From Bombardia bombarda (lineage: Eukaryota; Ascomycota; Sordariomycetes; Sordariales; Lasiosphaeriaceae), in assembly GCA_030512295.1 (NCBI GenBank), contig JAULSR010000002.1:3162001-3226000 (forward strand): a stretch of 64,000 bases of DNA. The letters are read 5' to 3'. This document shows positions 46,230-58,726 of this stretch, piece after piece. The notes beneath the pieces were generated by a model. That model was given only the letters and a program-made list of their open reading frames with translations, made no database searches and was not told where the DNA came from. The first letter of the stretch is position 1, and each line of letters opens with the position of its first letter. The position numbers were made by a program, and so were the translations under genes.

Positions 46230-49200
46230 AAAGCACTCACTCTGGCATCATAAATCACTTGTTTTTTTATGTAATTTTTTTTGGGAGCGAAAGAAGACTC
46301 TTGCTACCTGATACGAGGATGGCAAATTTCCTTTTTCCTTTTTTTTTTTTTTACATGGCAGGGAATTGGTTCACATAAATTTGCTAAGAGGAGGGCCACC
46401 TTCGCGGCGTGCGCGGCGCATATTTTTGCTTTTTCCTTCGCCTTTTGTTTTCTTTTTTCACGCTACTTTCTCCGAGGTCGAAGTGCTCGACCTGAGACGG
46501 GAATATAAGCAATGGGCTTTTTTTGTTTAGGAAGATATGGACATTTCCACAGCACATATTTCATATTTGGAGGAGCAAGAGGAGGAAGTAGCATTTTGTT
46601 GTTGTGGGATGGTTGCACAAGCAAACAAACTAGCAAAACAGAGTTAGCAATCGAGTAAGCGAGCTGACGCAAAACAGACAAACGGGGTCTGTTTGTTGTA
46701 GCACCTATCTACTACGTACTCTATTCTTGTCATGATGAATCAAATCATATCATATCAAACTTACAAAACAAAACAAGCCACTCCAAAACATGATGTCTCA
46801 AGTTCCTTTATGCGAACGATATAAACAAATGCCGTACACATGCTTGGCGATCTGCTTAATAGCCAAGCAGCGAATAACTTCCAATGACCATGTGTAAATA
46901 CGAACAGACTGTTGATCCCTTCGCATTCCTCGCACTTGACACCGCCCTCTCATTAGGCAGGTAATAGCCAGCCAGCCTTGTTTGCTCGTTTGCGCGTTCC
47001 GTTTCTGTACGTATTCTTTCTGTGCTATTTCCTCCCTCATTCGTGCATAAGTGTCCGATGGTAGTGCCTAGTCTAGCAAGTGTCACGTTGATTAACTCTC
47101 AAGGTGCATAGTAGTGGTACTATAGTAATACGCCTTACCAAGCCAGCCAACTGACCGCCTAATGGACACCTCTTTCTCTGCTGCACTGCTCTTTACTTCA
47201 ACAACCCACCAGAACCAGTCTAGTATCCGTAGAATGCTACCTACATTACCAACACACACTCATCAAATCTCCACATATATGAGTACGTAAATAAACACTC
47301 ACCGGATCACAGCGTAAGGAAAAGGATACGATACGCTGGTTTCCAGTGTCAAGTGATGGGGCAGTGAGTAAGTGACAACATGTGTCCATGTGCGTGTGTA
47401 TGAGCGTGTTTGCGAAACTAAAACTAATAAGCACCACCCACTACACCACATACCGATGCCGATGCCGATGCATGCATATTTCCCCTTCCTTTCCCCTTCC
47501 CGTTCCGTCGCTTGCTTGCCTGCTTACGAAACCTTCATCCCACCCGCCCAGGCCAGTTCAGGTCCCAGGAATTTTAAGGGTCTGACAAAGAACATTTTTC
47601 CTTCACCACCCCTTCCCCTTGCTTCCTTCTACCTTCCGGTGGCGGCGGCGCGCATACAGGCAGGCTAGCGATGAAATCAGAAGAAAGCACCGGCTGCTAT
47701 GGTCAAAGCAAAAAGCAGGAAGCAAGGCCCCCAATACTCCCAAGCCCTTTTTAAGCTAGTGTCATCTCATCTGACCAGCTCACTGGGCGCGCGCGGCCGC
47801 GGCGGGCGGGAAGCGATGGGGTGGGATGGGATGGATGGATAATTACATCAAGGTGGGTTGTGATGGATAACAACTAATCGATACACCTGGATGTTCCTAT
47901 CCATTTCTTCCTTTTGATGAGTGAACGTTTCTGAAGTATTGTGTAAATTTGGAGGTGCATAACTTGTTAAGTTTGTGGGAGGGGGAGAAAATGAATGGTG
48001 GTGTGTGTGCGTGTGAGGCAGTCAATAGCTGATACCAGCTAGTTGGACGCCGGGAACTCATAGTCTGATCTGTCAAGCTTTTTGGTGCTTTGTTTGCATT
48101 TTGTGGCGTTTTCGGTTCCCTTCACCCGGGATTCGATTCGCACTCGCCGATTGCCTTCTGCAAGCGGGATTCTTTTTCTTTTGCTGGCCTTTTGCACAGT
48201 ATCCGTAACGTGTGGTGAGCGACAGACAGCTTATCTCTCACCATTGCAAGACAGATTAATAACATGTCAATGCAATGACTGAGGCCGACCGAGACTTGTG
48301 TTTTCTTTTTCATCACTCCTTTCATTCCCACCCATCTTGTCCCTTTCTTTTTCTTTTCACACCCAGCTGTACGAAGTAGGTGAAGTGAAGAACGCATACC
48401 CACCACCACGATTGCCATCCATCCCACATACCCAAATCATGCAATATGGCTGATAAACTACCATGCTATTGATAAGCAACAAAATAAAAAAGGACCTAAC
48501 GGATATTTACATCATTGCATTGCCCTTGCCTGCCAAGCCTTTTGCGAATTTGCCCGAACCACGGGTCGAATCGAACCGGCTGGCCGGGCACCTCAAGAAG
48601 CAGCAGCAAGCAGACCGACCAGACCAAGCAGAAAACAGAGCCAAGAAAAAGCGACAGCAACCTACCCCTACTGTGGTAGTATGTCATACACAGTATAAAA
48701 TAGGTTGTGGGTTTAACGGCGGCGGGCGTGCGGGCGGGGCGGCGCAGCTGGTATTTCACACGTGTGTGCTATACGCAACCACACGTGTCGATGGAAGTGG
48801 CACGGTAGGTAGGTGCTATAGAGACTACCACTCTATAGGGGAGAACCATGGATGAATGTTTTGGGGTGTACAGTACAGTACTGTACAGGATAGTTAGTGC
48901 AGGCGTGCCGTCGTCGTGCCTTGCCTTGCGCGCGCGTACGTACAGGTGGTTTGTGGTTCTGTGGTTTTGGGCAGGGCAGGACAGCAGCAGGGACTTTGCA
49001 TAACGGCACACACCAGTGGGTCGGCACAAACCAACCAATGGGTCATGGCACCTCGCATTCATGAGGCGTGGAAAGAAAAGACGGTTGATGGAATGAAACG
49101 AAAAACCCCGTCGGGCGCGTCGATCGGCAACTGACCGTGTCGTCTGTCGGTCGGTCGGTCTGTTCGGTTCTTCCGCCCGTCTGATCAGGTTCGGGTGAAT

Positions 49201-49562
49201 AAACGAAACATAACCCCCATGCCGCGACGAGGCACAAGATACACCACACCACCGCTCGCAACCCCATGGTGATAGATAGTGTGGTGTTGCGCTAATAAAG
49301 GGGTGGAAAGAGAGAGAGAGGACAGAGACAGAGAGCTGAAGACCAAGAGGCTTTTTTAGGCCCCCTCACGCTCGCGCCCGCCCCATCCCCGCCTTTCTCC
49401 CCCCCCCTTCCCAACGACGATGACGATGAACCTTAGATAGGCAGTTGAACGGCAACGAAACGCAGTGCTGATGAGTGAAAGATTGCCTGCCTGCCTGCTT
49501 GTTTTCTCATTCGTTTATCTCATTCTTTTTTTCTTTTTTTGTTTGAGAAAAAGTATGCCCAC

Positions 49563-49578
49563 CACACACACACACACA
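49563..49578. repeat. (CA)n microsatellite
   Basis: About eight CA units, non-coding. Confidence 0.85.
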
Positions 49579-49774
49579 CTCACATACATACCTAGTACCC
49601 AAATGGCGGGTCAGGAACTACCACCTCAGCTACCGCATTGCTCGCATCCCAGAGCGCAGGGCGCAGTCTTGGCATGGCATGGCAGAGACAATATATTTGC
49701 GTGTGATGGGTGGTATGTGCCCAGACGGCTGGTTTGTTCGCAGCAAAGGATTGGCAGAATAGTTGCTAACTGCA

Positions 49775-49856
49775 GTGGTGATGGTGGTGATGGTGGTAGT
49801 GGTGGTGGTGGTGGTGCTGGCTGAAGGGCGGTGGGTCTGGCTGAAGGGCGGTGGGT
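49775..49856. repeat. TGG-rich microsatellite plus 2 x 20-bp tandem duplication
   Basis: 49775-49816 is an irregular TGG/TGA repeat. It is followed by two perfect copies of a 20-bp unit, CTGGCTGAAGGGCGGTGGGT (49817-49836 and 49837-49856). Confidence 0.9.
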
Positions 49857-50286
49857 TAGTTAGACGGTCCCGTAGCTTGCGATGGATGCTGCTATTGCTG
49901 TTGCTGTGGTTTGCATGTCTTGTCTTGCCAAACTGCAGCCCCCCCTTCCCCATTCCCTGGTATCTCCTGTGTCCTCTCGCTCTCAATCATGGCCAGGCGC
50001 AAAAGCGCCCGTTTTCATAGATGTGGATCCAAAGATGCGCGGTTCTAGCGGGTTTTGGGGCGGACACGGGCGGTTACGTCTACATACGTGGTTATAGCTT
50101 CACGATATACGTGATACAAACCAAGGGTGGGGGATTAGACCCAGTGCCCGGTGATGTGCAGTGTGCTTCATTCAGTTGGGCCTATCTGTTCCATTATTGG
50201 CAGAGAGACAGACACCTTGTGCACCTAAGAATGGACTCGCATAGTGATTGAATTCCCGGTTTATTCAGTTGGTAGTATATCTCTAG

Positions 50287-50312
50287 GGCAGGTTGGCAGG
50301 TTGGCAGGTTGG
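50287..50312. repeat. (GGCAGGTT)3 tandem repeat
   Basis: Three perfect 8-bp units. Confidence 0.85.
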
Positions 50313-50506
50313 TTCCATGCTCATCGTTCGCACTTGCGAGGGGCTGTGATGGAGCCGAGGCAGAAAACGGAGCCGAGTTTACGGAACCGTCGGACAAGGA
50401 TATGGGATAATGGTCAAGCCTTGTATGTGTACGGAGTGCGCCATGGTATACGTACACGCAATGTATCGCGATACTCGAGAATGCCACCTCAGCTCAAGGG
50501 CCTAGC

Positions 50507-50539
50507 AGCCCAGGAGCCCAGGAGCCCAGGAGCCCAGGA
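50507..50539. repeat. (CCCAGGAG)n tandem repeat
   Basis: About four 8-bp units, non-coding. Confidence 0.85.
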
Positions 50540-51719
50540 TCGGGATGGCGCCTTCCCATGGGAACGAGGTATTGCGGGCCTCCTCGCAAGCCTCGCGGAC
50601 TTTTGTCTCGCCAATCGAAGCGGGCCAAAGAAACAAGAGGATTTACCCGAGGAGACGAAGGAAGAGGGCATGCTGCAACCCAATCCTGATATATCGCACA
50701 CTAGCAGCAACTTAGCAGCTTTTCCGTGCAGTGGATGGGCGTGAATGATTGAGCGGTTTTGATACCGGGCCGCAGCTAGTGAACGGATCCTAAACTCATT
50801 AAAGTACCCAGCCTTGCACGCCTTGGAAGGAAGTGCACAGGCGCCCTAGCATTGACATAATAACCTTTGACGATCCGGCATGGCGCGGCGGCATGGCATT
50901 TTCCACACCAGCGTAGCATCGGCGGCGGCACTTTTGGCAGGAGCAGCTCACGGTGACAGTGGTCGCCCGATCTGCCCCCTCGCACTTGCCCCAAATGCGG
51001 GAAACGGTCTGCTCGGATCAAACAGCGCGGTCCTCCTGATTGGTCCAATGCTTGGTTCTTAGCTTGTTGGATAGGCCGACAAGGTGGTGGCCGTGGTGGA
51101 GGATGGACTGCTGGCCCGTTCGTTCTTTCCCAGCCAAACCACCTCAACGACCGGGGGAAGGAGAGACCAGGGCTGAGGGTCCGAGGTTTGAAGAAGGGAG
51201 CATTCTGCGGGATACTTCGTAAACCGCGACGGACACGCACGCTCTACCAGAGAAACAGTCATGGGACTTCGGAGACATAAGAGACAGAGGCATGAAGATC
51301 CTCGGGTCTAGAATGCGTCGACATGGTTGGAAAGACAGGCCCGGTTCCAAGTATTATCTTGCTATCCCCTCCTAATGACAGGTGTGTCAATGCAACAAAA
51401 GTGGAATAGCTACGAACCGAGGAAAAGGACTTGTGAAGACAAGGTGCTTGTGTAATCACCTAAATCAGCGCCTCCCTCCTCATTCTCGGGACGGAAGATT
51501 AACTCCCATGCACACACCCTCTTTGCCCGTCATCCTGGGCTCCTGTCGATGGGGTCCAATCCAAATGCCGGACGATCGTCGTCGTTATCGGTCACCAGAG
51601 TTGCCTGTCGGTTCGTAGTCGTCGTTAGGAATAACCCAATACGGTTTTGCTCTAACACATTTCGCGCGCGCGAAATCAACATGGCTTGCACGGATCCAGT
51701 TGGAAGTTGGAGGAGCTGC

Positions 51720-51925
51720 AATGTACCACCTGTTAGTGAGCTTAAATTTCCTGCTGCAAAAATCATCCTCTCGACTATCACTCTTAACAGACCCGAGCTT
51801 TCGGTACCCAGCTGCAAGTTCAAAAGTCAAAAGTCAAAACGCATCGTACCGACGTTTATTCACCTTGTTAAGAGTAGTAGTTGAGAGGATGATTTTCAGG
51901 GCAAGAAATCTAACACTGGTACATT
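51720..51925. mobile_element. MITE-like inverted-repeat element
   Basis: Two long inverted arms: left 51720-51789, right 51866-51925, with a 76-bp spacer and no coding capacity. Both arms start (read inward) AATGTACCA..TGTTAG, continue ATTTCYTGC, then share AAAATCATCCTCTC and end ACTCTTAACA; they differ by a 9-bp gap and a few substitutions. Total about 206 bp, the size and form of a non-autonomous DNA transposon (MITE). The exact ends are uncertain: if the outer AATGTAC/GTACATT is target rather than element, GTAC is a candidate target duplication. The superfamily cannot be assigned by eye. Confidence 0.7.
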
Positions 51926-53690
51926 ACATACGAGCATGCCCACCACCCTTTGCCAGGCAAACATGGGAAGTCTCTCATGCCTGACACTCGAACTCTTTGA
52001 CCCTTCAGTGACAGTCAACCACCCCGGCCGCCAAGCCAACGGATCATGTGCTGGTTTTTCGGTGTGAACCCCCACTACCTCACCAATCTCTCTTTCCCTC
52101 TCTCTCTCTCATCTTGTCTGGGATACGGGATACGGAAGAAGCCATTTCCACCATATCTCAGTCACGCAGGGGATGTCATATTGCGCCAAGAAAAGTAGCC
52201 AAGTGGCTACCTGCCGCCACGGCCAAAAATGGCAAGAGGATGAAAAATAAGCAAACAAGACCTTTCGAGCATTGGGCACGCACGGCGAGTGTCTCGAGCC
52301 GTGTCAATGTGAATGACAGAATTCTGGCAAGTCGCGGAAGTCTCCGAGGACCTAGTTGGGCGGGTGGACAACGGGTGGGCAGCGGGCTACGAATACCGCC
52401 TATGTGTCTGTCTGTTGGTGCTTTGCGCCAGGGACCAGCAGCCACCGGACAGAAAAACCATCGTCTCGGGGAGTTGTTTGCTCCATTTTTCTTTCTTTTT
52501 TGACACATTCATCATCCTTGAGTACTGAGTACAACAGTCTGATGTCCTTCTTTCCTGTGTGTTTCTGTTGACTAGGAATCCCATGTTTGTTCCATTCTGC
52601 GCTATTTGGATCAACCGCCGGCCAAGGCGAAACTGGGAGCCGGGGGGACTTTCCCAGACACTGCTTGGCGCAACGAACTAGGCTACGGGATGTCCGCCTG
52701 TATCTTTCGGCGCGCGTGTGTGTCTGTGAACATCACCACCACTCAAAGTTCCGACCAGTCCTGCGGCCAAGACCAGGCTAAGCCAGATGGGTTCACTCGA
52801 GAGCGACCCGCGCGTGCCGTGTCCATGTCCGCGGGACCGTACTAACCAGTGCGTGGGGTCCTTGTGATATCGCTGTTTCAGCTGCCTTTCTAGCTCGTCT
52901 AGCCCTTCTACGGGATAGTATGCGCTTTGGTCCAGGATATCGTTTTCTAGCTTCGCTAGAATTTTCCTTGCTTGCTGTTTTCTTCGTCGTCTCCTTCCAG
53001 AATGCCGCCAATTTGGTTTCTGTACAAGGGATAGGCCGGTATCTAACACAGACGAGACGAGTCGGTTGCCCGTTTTTGAGTTGGTTGTTGGGACCAAGGA
53101 TCTGGAAGCAGCACTTCTCCCGCTTCAGTTAGGTCCTCTCACTTGTCACAACTGCTGGCTGATCTCGAACAAGGGCGGTGAAGGGAAAAATGAAAGAGGC
53201 TTTTTTCTCGCTTTGCCTTATTTTTGATTTGCAGCCTCATCTTTTCTTCTTCTCTCGTATCTCACCCAGACTGGGGTGGAGAAAACAGTGCTTCTGCTTC
53301 TACTCCAGGCCCAGGCCCAGGCCCAGGCACATAGGTACTCGCCGGGTTCCCGGTCGTTGGAAATGGCGGTTCACCAAGTGAGGAGTTATGGACTTTATTC
53401 TTGGTGATTGTAAAGACAATGGTATTTGTTTACAATTTGATACCAGTTTCAAAGGTGTTGAATTGCATCTGTCATCCCTTTGTTCTCCAAATAATCCCCC
53501 GCATTCGGTACAACGATGAAGTCATTGACCAGTCAGCCCTATGGGGAAACTCCACTCACTCCTCCCCTCTTGTTCGCTAGCTTAGTCTTTAACCAAAGCA
53601 AACCGCGACTACAATAATGTTATGATTGCATGAGACTCGCGATATTTCCTTATCAAGAAGATCAACAACCTTGTCAAGGATTAATACACC
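51926..53690. other. Intergenic upstream of CIA30 gene
   Basis: 1.76 kb without a supported gene; the last few hundred bases should be the CIA30-family promoter and leader. On the minus strand, about 52845-53010 reads as a charged helical-looking peptide (see findings), which is not enough to call an exon. A CAGGCC repeat sits at 53306-53328. Confidence 0.5.
53306..53328. repeat. (AGGCCC)n tandem repeat
   Basis: About four 6-bp units upstream of the CIA30-family gene. Confidence 0.85.
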
Positions 53691-54591
53691 ATGGCGCATG
53701 CTTCTGAAACGGCCCTCTTCGGAGGCCCTAGCAGGTAAGTTCAGTCCAGGCCATGAGAATGGGAAGATGCGATGTCCCAATTACATGATATATACCGAGA
53801 CAAAGATCGACACAGGGGCTAACAACAATAACAGACCATGGAAGACACATGACTGGACCTCATCAGATGACAGGGTCCGTGGAGGCGAGAGCGTCTCAAC
53901 CCTCACCGTCGACCAGCAGACGGGGGCTGCAACGTTTTCTGGCCACCTGGATATCACAGCCCTCGGTGGCGCAGGTTTTGCCTCCCAGCGCACTGTGGAT
54001 GACCACCCGGATTTCAACCTCTCTGGCTACGATTCTTTGTACCTAGACATCCCCGAGTCAGACGGGAAAAAGTACACCCTCGTGCTCAAGGACACAGTCC
54101 TCTCGAAGCGGCCTGACGGCAGGGAGCAGAGCACAGTGAGCTGGGAGCACGACTTCCATGGTGACAGTGGACGGCAGGTCGTGCTGCGCTTCGCAGATTT
54201 CAAGCCCACGTACCGCGGGAAGCCAAAGGACGACGCGGAACCCCTGGACTGGAGCGCCGTTAAGAGAGTTAGCATCATGATACGCAGGTTAGCCATCATT
54301 GCCACAGACAGACACTTGGATGATGTTGTTGCTTATTAATGTATTCCTCTTTCTAGCTTCTTTGGCCAACAAGAAGGTGATTTCAACCTGGTCATCTCAT
54401 CAATCACCGCACATGCGAAGGATGATGATGCTGCATCACCATCAGCGGCAGCGGCAATGGCTCGGGTGGATTCTTGCATCACAGAGTCATCGATAAGGAA
54501 GGAGGCAGCCGCCGTCGGCGTCGAGCCCCAGGGCGGCAACAGGGTTACTGCTTTTGTTGCAAAAACGCTTTGCTGGCGCAGCCGTGGATAG
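53691..54591 (+). CDS. CIA30-family protein (NDUFAF1-like)
   Basis: Member of the complex I intermediate-associated protein 30 family; the founding proteins assist assembly of mitochondrial NADH:ubiquinone oxidoreductase. Exons 53691-53734, 53835-54287, 54357-54591 give 243 aa. Intron 1 (53735-53834, GTAAGT...AACAG) joins ALFGGPSR to PWKTHDWTSSDDRVRGG; intron 2 (54288-54356, GTTAGC...TCTAG) joins SIMIRS to FFGQQEGDFNLVI. The single domain is a jelly-roll-like CIA30 fold: DDRVRGGES, ATFSGHLDI, YDSLYLDI, YTLVLKD, and the closing FFGQQEGDFNL. No clear mitochondrial presequence is seen in the short N-terminus (MAHASETALFGG), so this may be a cytosolic paralogue rather than the assembly factor itself. 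It converges with the NLR gene 285 bp away. Confidence 0.9.
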
Positions 54592-54876
54592 AATAGGACC
54601 AGTAGCTTAGTTAGTCCAATGCAATCAGTACCAGTGTCTGTCATCAAACAGGACTAAATTAGAGTTGATACTAAGAGTTCATTAGGGCACAGGGCTATGG
54701 CCCTCCAAACCAGAGCCACCCAACATGTACAAAGGCACACACAAACTATGATGGACACGGGTGAATGATACTGCCCTATATTTACAAGCCACATATAACG
54801 AAGATGAACAAAGCAGATATGTCAAGCATAACCTCAACTTACACCACCTCTCAAGCCTCTCCCATCTCCCTCACCT

Positions 54877-57800
54877 TTACCCCAGAAATTCATTCCCCAC
54901 AGCCAAAGGCAACAACCGACAAAGCGCCCTCAGCATCTCCTCCTGATCCTCCGCCGTCGCCAGCCCCTTAACCCTCTCCCTCAGAACCGGCCTGCCCTCT
55001 TCAACACCCACAACACCCGTCATATCCGCGCCCCCCTCAACAACAAGCACCCGACACAGCTCAATATTCCCCTTCCCCACCGCCACATTCAGCGGCGCCA
55101 TCTCCCTCTCCATCCCCATCGTCCCCCTTCCCGTCCCCCCTTCAACATCCACAAACCCCGTCCCCAACACCGCCCTCACCGTCTTGACAATCTCCATCCT
55201 ATCACTCAGCGGGTTCTCATAAATCACATCCGCCAACGGCGCCCACCCCTCCCCATTCCGCACATTAACCCCCTCCGGCCACGCCCTAATCAACTCCAGA
55301 AAAACCTCCGTCCGTCCACTGCGCGCAGCCATATGAAACACCGTCATCCCAAACCCATTCACATACCTCACATGTTCCTCTATCCCCTCCTGCGCACACA
55401 AAAACCTCACCACCTCGCCATGCCCCCTCCCCGCCGCCGCCCCAACGCTCTGATGCGACAAGATACCCTCCACATCCGTCCTATCCCCCTCCCTATGGCG
55501 ATTCACCTCCGACATGATCGCCCCCCTCAACTCCCCATCATCCCTCCCCGCCTCAAACAGCTTCCGCACCAGCACCAAACATCCATTCGCCGCCGCCTCG
55601 CACAACAACTTATTTCCCATCTCCAGCAGCTGCGGCCTTAACGAAACAATCAAGAACCCAAAGATCTCGCCCCAGAGCGCGTCGTCGTCATGGCCCTCCC
55701 AACGCCCCGGTCGGGCAAAGTTGTGCCAGCTGCGGATGGTTTCGTAAAAGAATGGCGTGCAGCAGAGCATGGGGCCGGTGACGGGGTGTTGGAGGAGGAC
55801 GAGGATGGTGGCCATGGCGTCGCGGCCGACGAGGTGGCCGAGGGCTGTCCAGGCCGAGTCGGGGAGGTGGAAGTTTTTGCTGTTCTTGTCAGGGTCGTCA
55901 ACATCAAGACAGCCAAGGATGTCTGCAACGCACGCTAGCGGGAAGAAGCGCGCGGATAGGACCAAGGCGTCGAGGTTCGTGACGTCGTCGGGCATTGTGC
56001 GTTCCACGTTGAAGGTGCAGCTGGGGCGGCGCCACTGCTCTACCCAATTTTCGAGGCGGAGGGAGCCAGTGCTGCAGAGCGTGATTATGTCTTTGGGATC
56101 TAGACGCAGTGATGTCGTCTCGTGTTCGTCCAAGTCGGCGAGATGAAAGGTCCAGTAGGAAGCTGCGTAGGTGAAGAAACCACCCAGTCCGAGCTCTGCT
56201 GGGTTGAAGTCTTGGGCTGGTTCTTCAGAAACGGCAGCTGTGTTGTTGCTGTTCGGACCTTGGTCTTGGTCATCATCATCATCACCGCCGTCAAAGAAGC
56301 CAAGCATGGCAAACTCATCCTCGACATAGTCGGACCCAAAGCTCGAGCGAAGCTCCACCTCTCCGCACTCCTCAAGGAGAAGATACCTAATACAGCGGTT
56401 GAGGAGAGACGCGTTGAGTTCATGTTTCCGCTGTTGTATCTTCTTCTCCTCTGCAATACCACCTCTTATACTCCCAGCCGAACCCCATTCCGACGGAGGG
56501 GCTTGAAGGATAAGCTCCTTGAGAGACTGATGAACCAAGCGCACCTGAGGTTTCACCTTTGTCCCACTCGTCACATGTGCCGCTGCCGTCATACTGATAA
56601 ACGGCTGGATGAGATCCAGCAGATCCACCGAATGCACCAGCTCATCCAGCTCCGCTACAGTCGTGACCGTCTCACCCTCCTCCGAGTCAGTAAAAACAGC
56701 ATACGCGAGCTCCTCCACCGTCAGTGGCCGGCGCGCCGTCGCCAGCGTCTCCAGCGCGCGCCGCACCACGTCCTCGTTCTCGGGAAGACCCAAACACATC
56801 CTATCAAACAACCTCCAATACAGCTCCGCCAGGCCCTTGAACGAAGGGAGTCGCAACAAGGCAGTCTGCAAGCCCTTGTCGTTCTGTATGCGCAGCTTGC
56901 CGATATACTCCATGGCAATGCGTATCCAGATGGCAGACCCGCTGGCCCGGTCAGCGAGCTCGTCTACTGTCCTCTGTCGGATCTTGTCCGAGATGCCAAT
57001 CTGGGTCGCCAGATAAGAAGCAATAATGCGGTCCTTGTCTTTTGACGAGCTGACCTCGAGCTGCTTTGACCCGGCCGGTAACGATGCCTCGGTCTCCTCA
57101 TCATGCCTCGAAGATATAAATACCTTGAGCCGGGCGCCGCTCTGGAAGAGCTCACTGACAAGAGACAGCAGCCGCTTCCTTGGATACGCCTCGCACTCAT
57201 CCAGCCCATCCAAGACAATAAACACCCAGTCCTTTGACGCAGCAATGGCCTCGTACAAGAACTGCCGCAAGTGATCCTCAGACTGCGTCGGGCTGCCCGC
57301 CATCTCGTACTCTGTCTTTTTATACCACTTCCAGAAGCGGTCCTTGAGCATCGGTTGCCGCTTGAGCAGCTGCCACAAAATGCTGCGGTAGATATTGCCC
57401 AGCTTGGTGGTCTCCTCGTCGTCTTTGCAGTAGTAGGCACACACAAGACGGCCCTTTGACAGGTGGTCGACCAGGTACGTGGTCGTCATGGTCTTGCCGA
57501 GGCCCATGTCGCCGAACATGGCTAGGAGGTTCGAGTCGCCCGAGTTAAACTCCCAGTAGAGAAAGTCATCGTGGGATGTGATCCAGGTGCAGGCGTCGTC
57601 GGCGCGGAGCATGGAGCCGCCGTTCTGGAAGGCGGTCCCGAGGCCTCGCTTGACGTCGAGGGTATCACGGACTGGCCACAAAATAGAGCTGTTAGTAAGT
57701 AACTGGAGAAACTAAGGACAGTAGAAACTAAAGACAGTAGAAATGGGGAGGAAACTACTCACTCAGAGCGTCGACCTGGTCATTCCTAACCTCCTGCACC

Positions 57801-58631
57801 GTCGCAAAAGTCTCCGAGTCAAGAAGGTTCTTCAAGACATCGGCATGCGCATTAAAGGACGAAATGATGTCGGGCAGTTCCGGCTTCACCATGCTGATGG
57901 CGATGTGAAGAGCAAACTTTGACTTTTTAAACAGCGCGATGGTCTTGAGGTAGAACTTCAGTATGTCTTGGTACACGATAACCAGTGCCTGTATGTATCC
58001 AGTTAGCCATCCATCCATCCCCCACCGGCTTCCCTTTTTTCCTTTCTTTCTTTCTTTCTTTCACCATCAAACACTCACATTAAAAATGTCAGGCAAACGC
58101 CCACCATCCATAACCACCTCGCTACACCGATCAATCGCAGGAATCCGTTCAATAAACGAGCCAATATGGCTCGTCAACTCGGCAGCAGCTCCAGCAATCG
58201 CAATAAGAAACTGTATTTCCCCCAAATATTAGCACTCAATCAACACGTACCAAAACCAGACAGACAAAACTCACCGACGTAGTCCCCTTCACAAACCCCA
58301 ACACCGTCCCCGTAATCGGCTCCAGTCCCGCCATGCTCATCCACGGACTCGCAAAGTCAATCGTCATCTTGACCCCCTGCAGATACGGACTCAGCGCAGC
58401 TAGCCCCTTTCTGAGCAGCGACTTGTCCCGGTGCTCTTCATTCGTCTGGTCGAGCTGGCCAAAAAGGGCCCTGATGCCGTCTTCTGCACTCAGCTCCTTT
58501 CTTTCATCGTCGGCGAGCAGAGACCACGCCTTGCGGTACGCGGCGTCTGGGAGACCCAGGCCGCCTTCCCCTTTGCCCGTGAAGAAGGTCTCGGTGGTTT
58601 CGACGACGCCATCTTTGTTGTTGTTGTTGTT

Positions 58632-58726
<95 letters not shown>

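Larger units (their letters stand above)
46230..51719. other. Apparently non-coding region downstream of bZIP gene
   Basis: 5.5 kb with no supported gene. Holds the bZIP 3' UTR (T-rich, 46260-46360), two CACGTG palindromes at 48757-48766 and 48781-48788, a 14-bp perfect palindrome at 48873-48886, CA and TGG microsatellites (49563-49578, 49775-49816), a 2 x 20-bp tandem duplication (49817-49856) and short repeats at 50287-50312 and 50507-50539. Confidence 0.5.

Noticed and set aside
50244..50744. 166-aa plus-strand open frame
   Set aside because: Runs through a (CCCAGGAG)n tandem repeat and lacks any domain; treated as chance.
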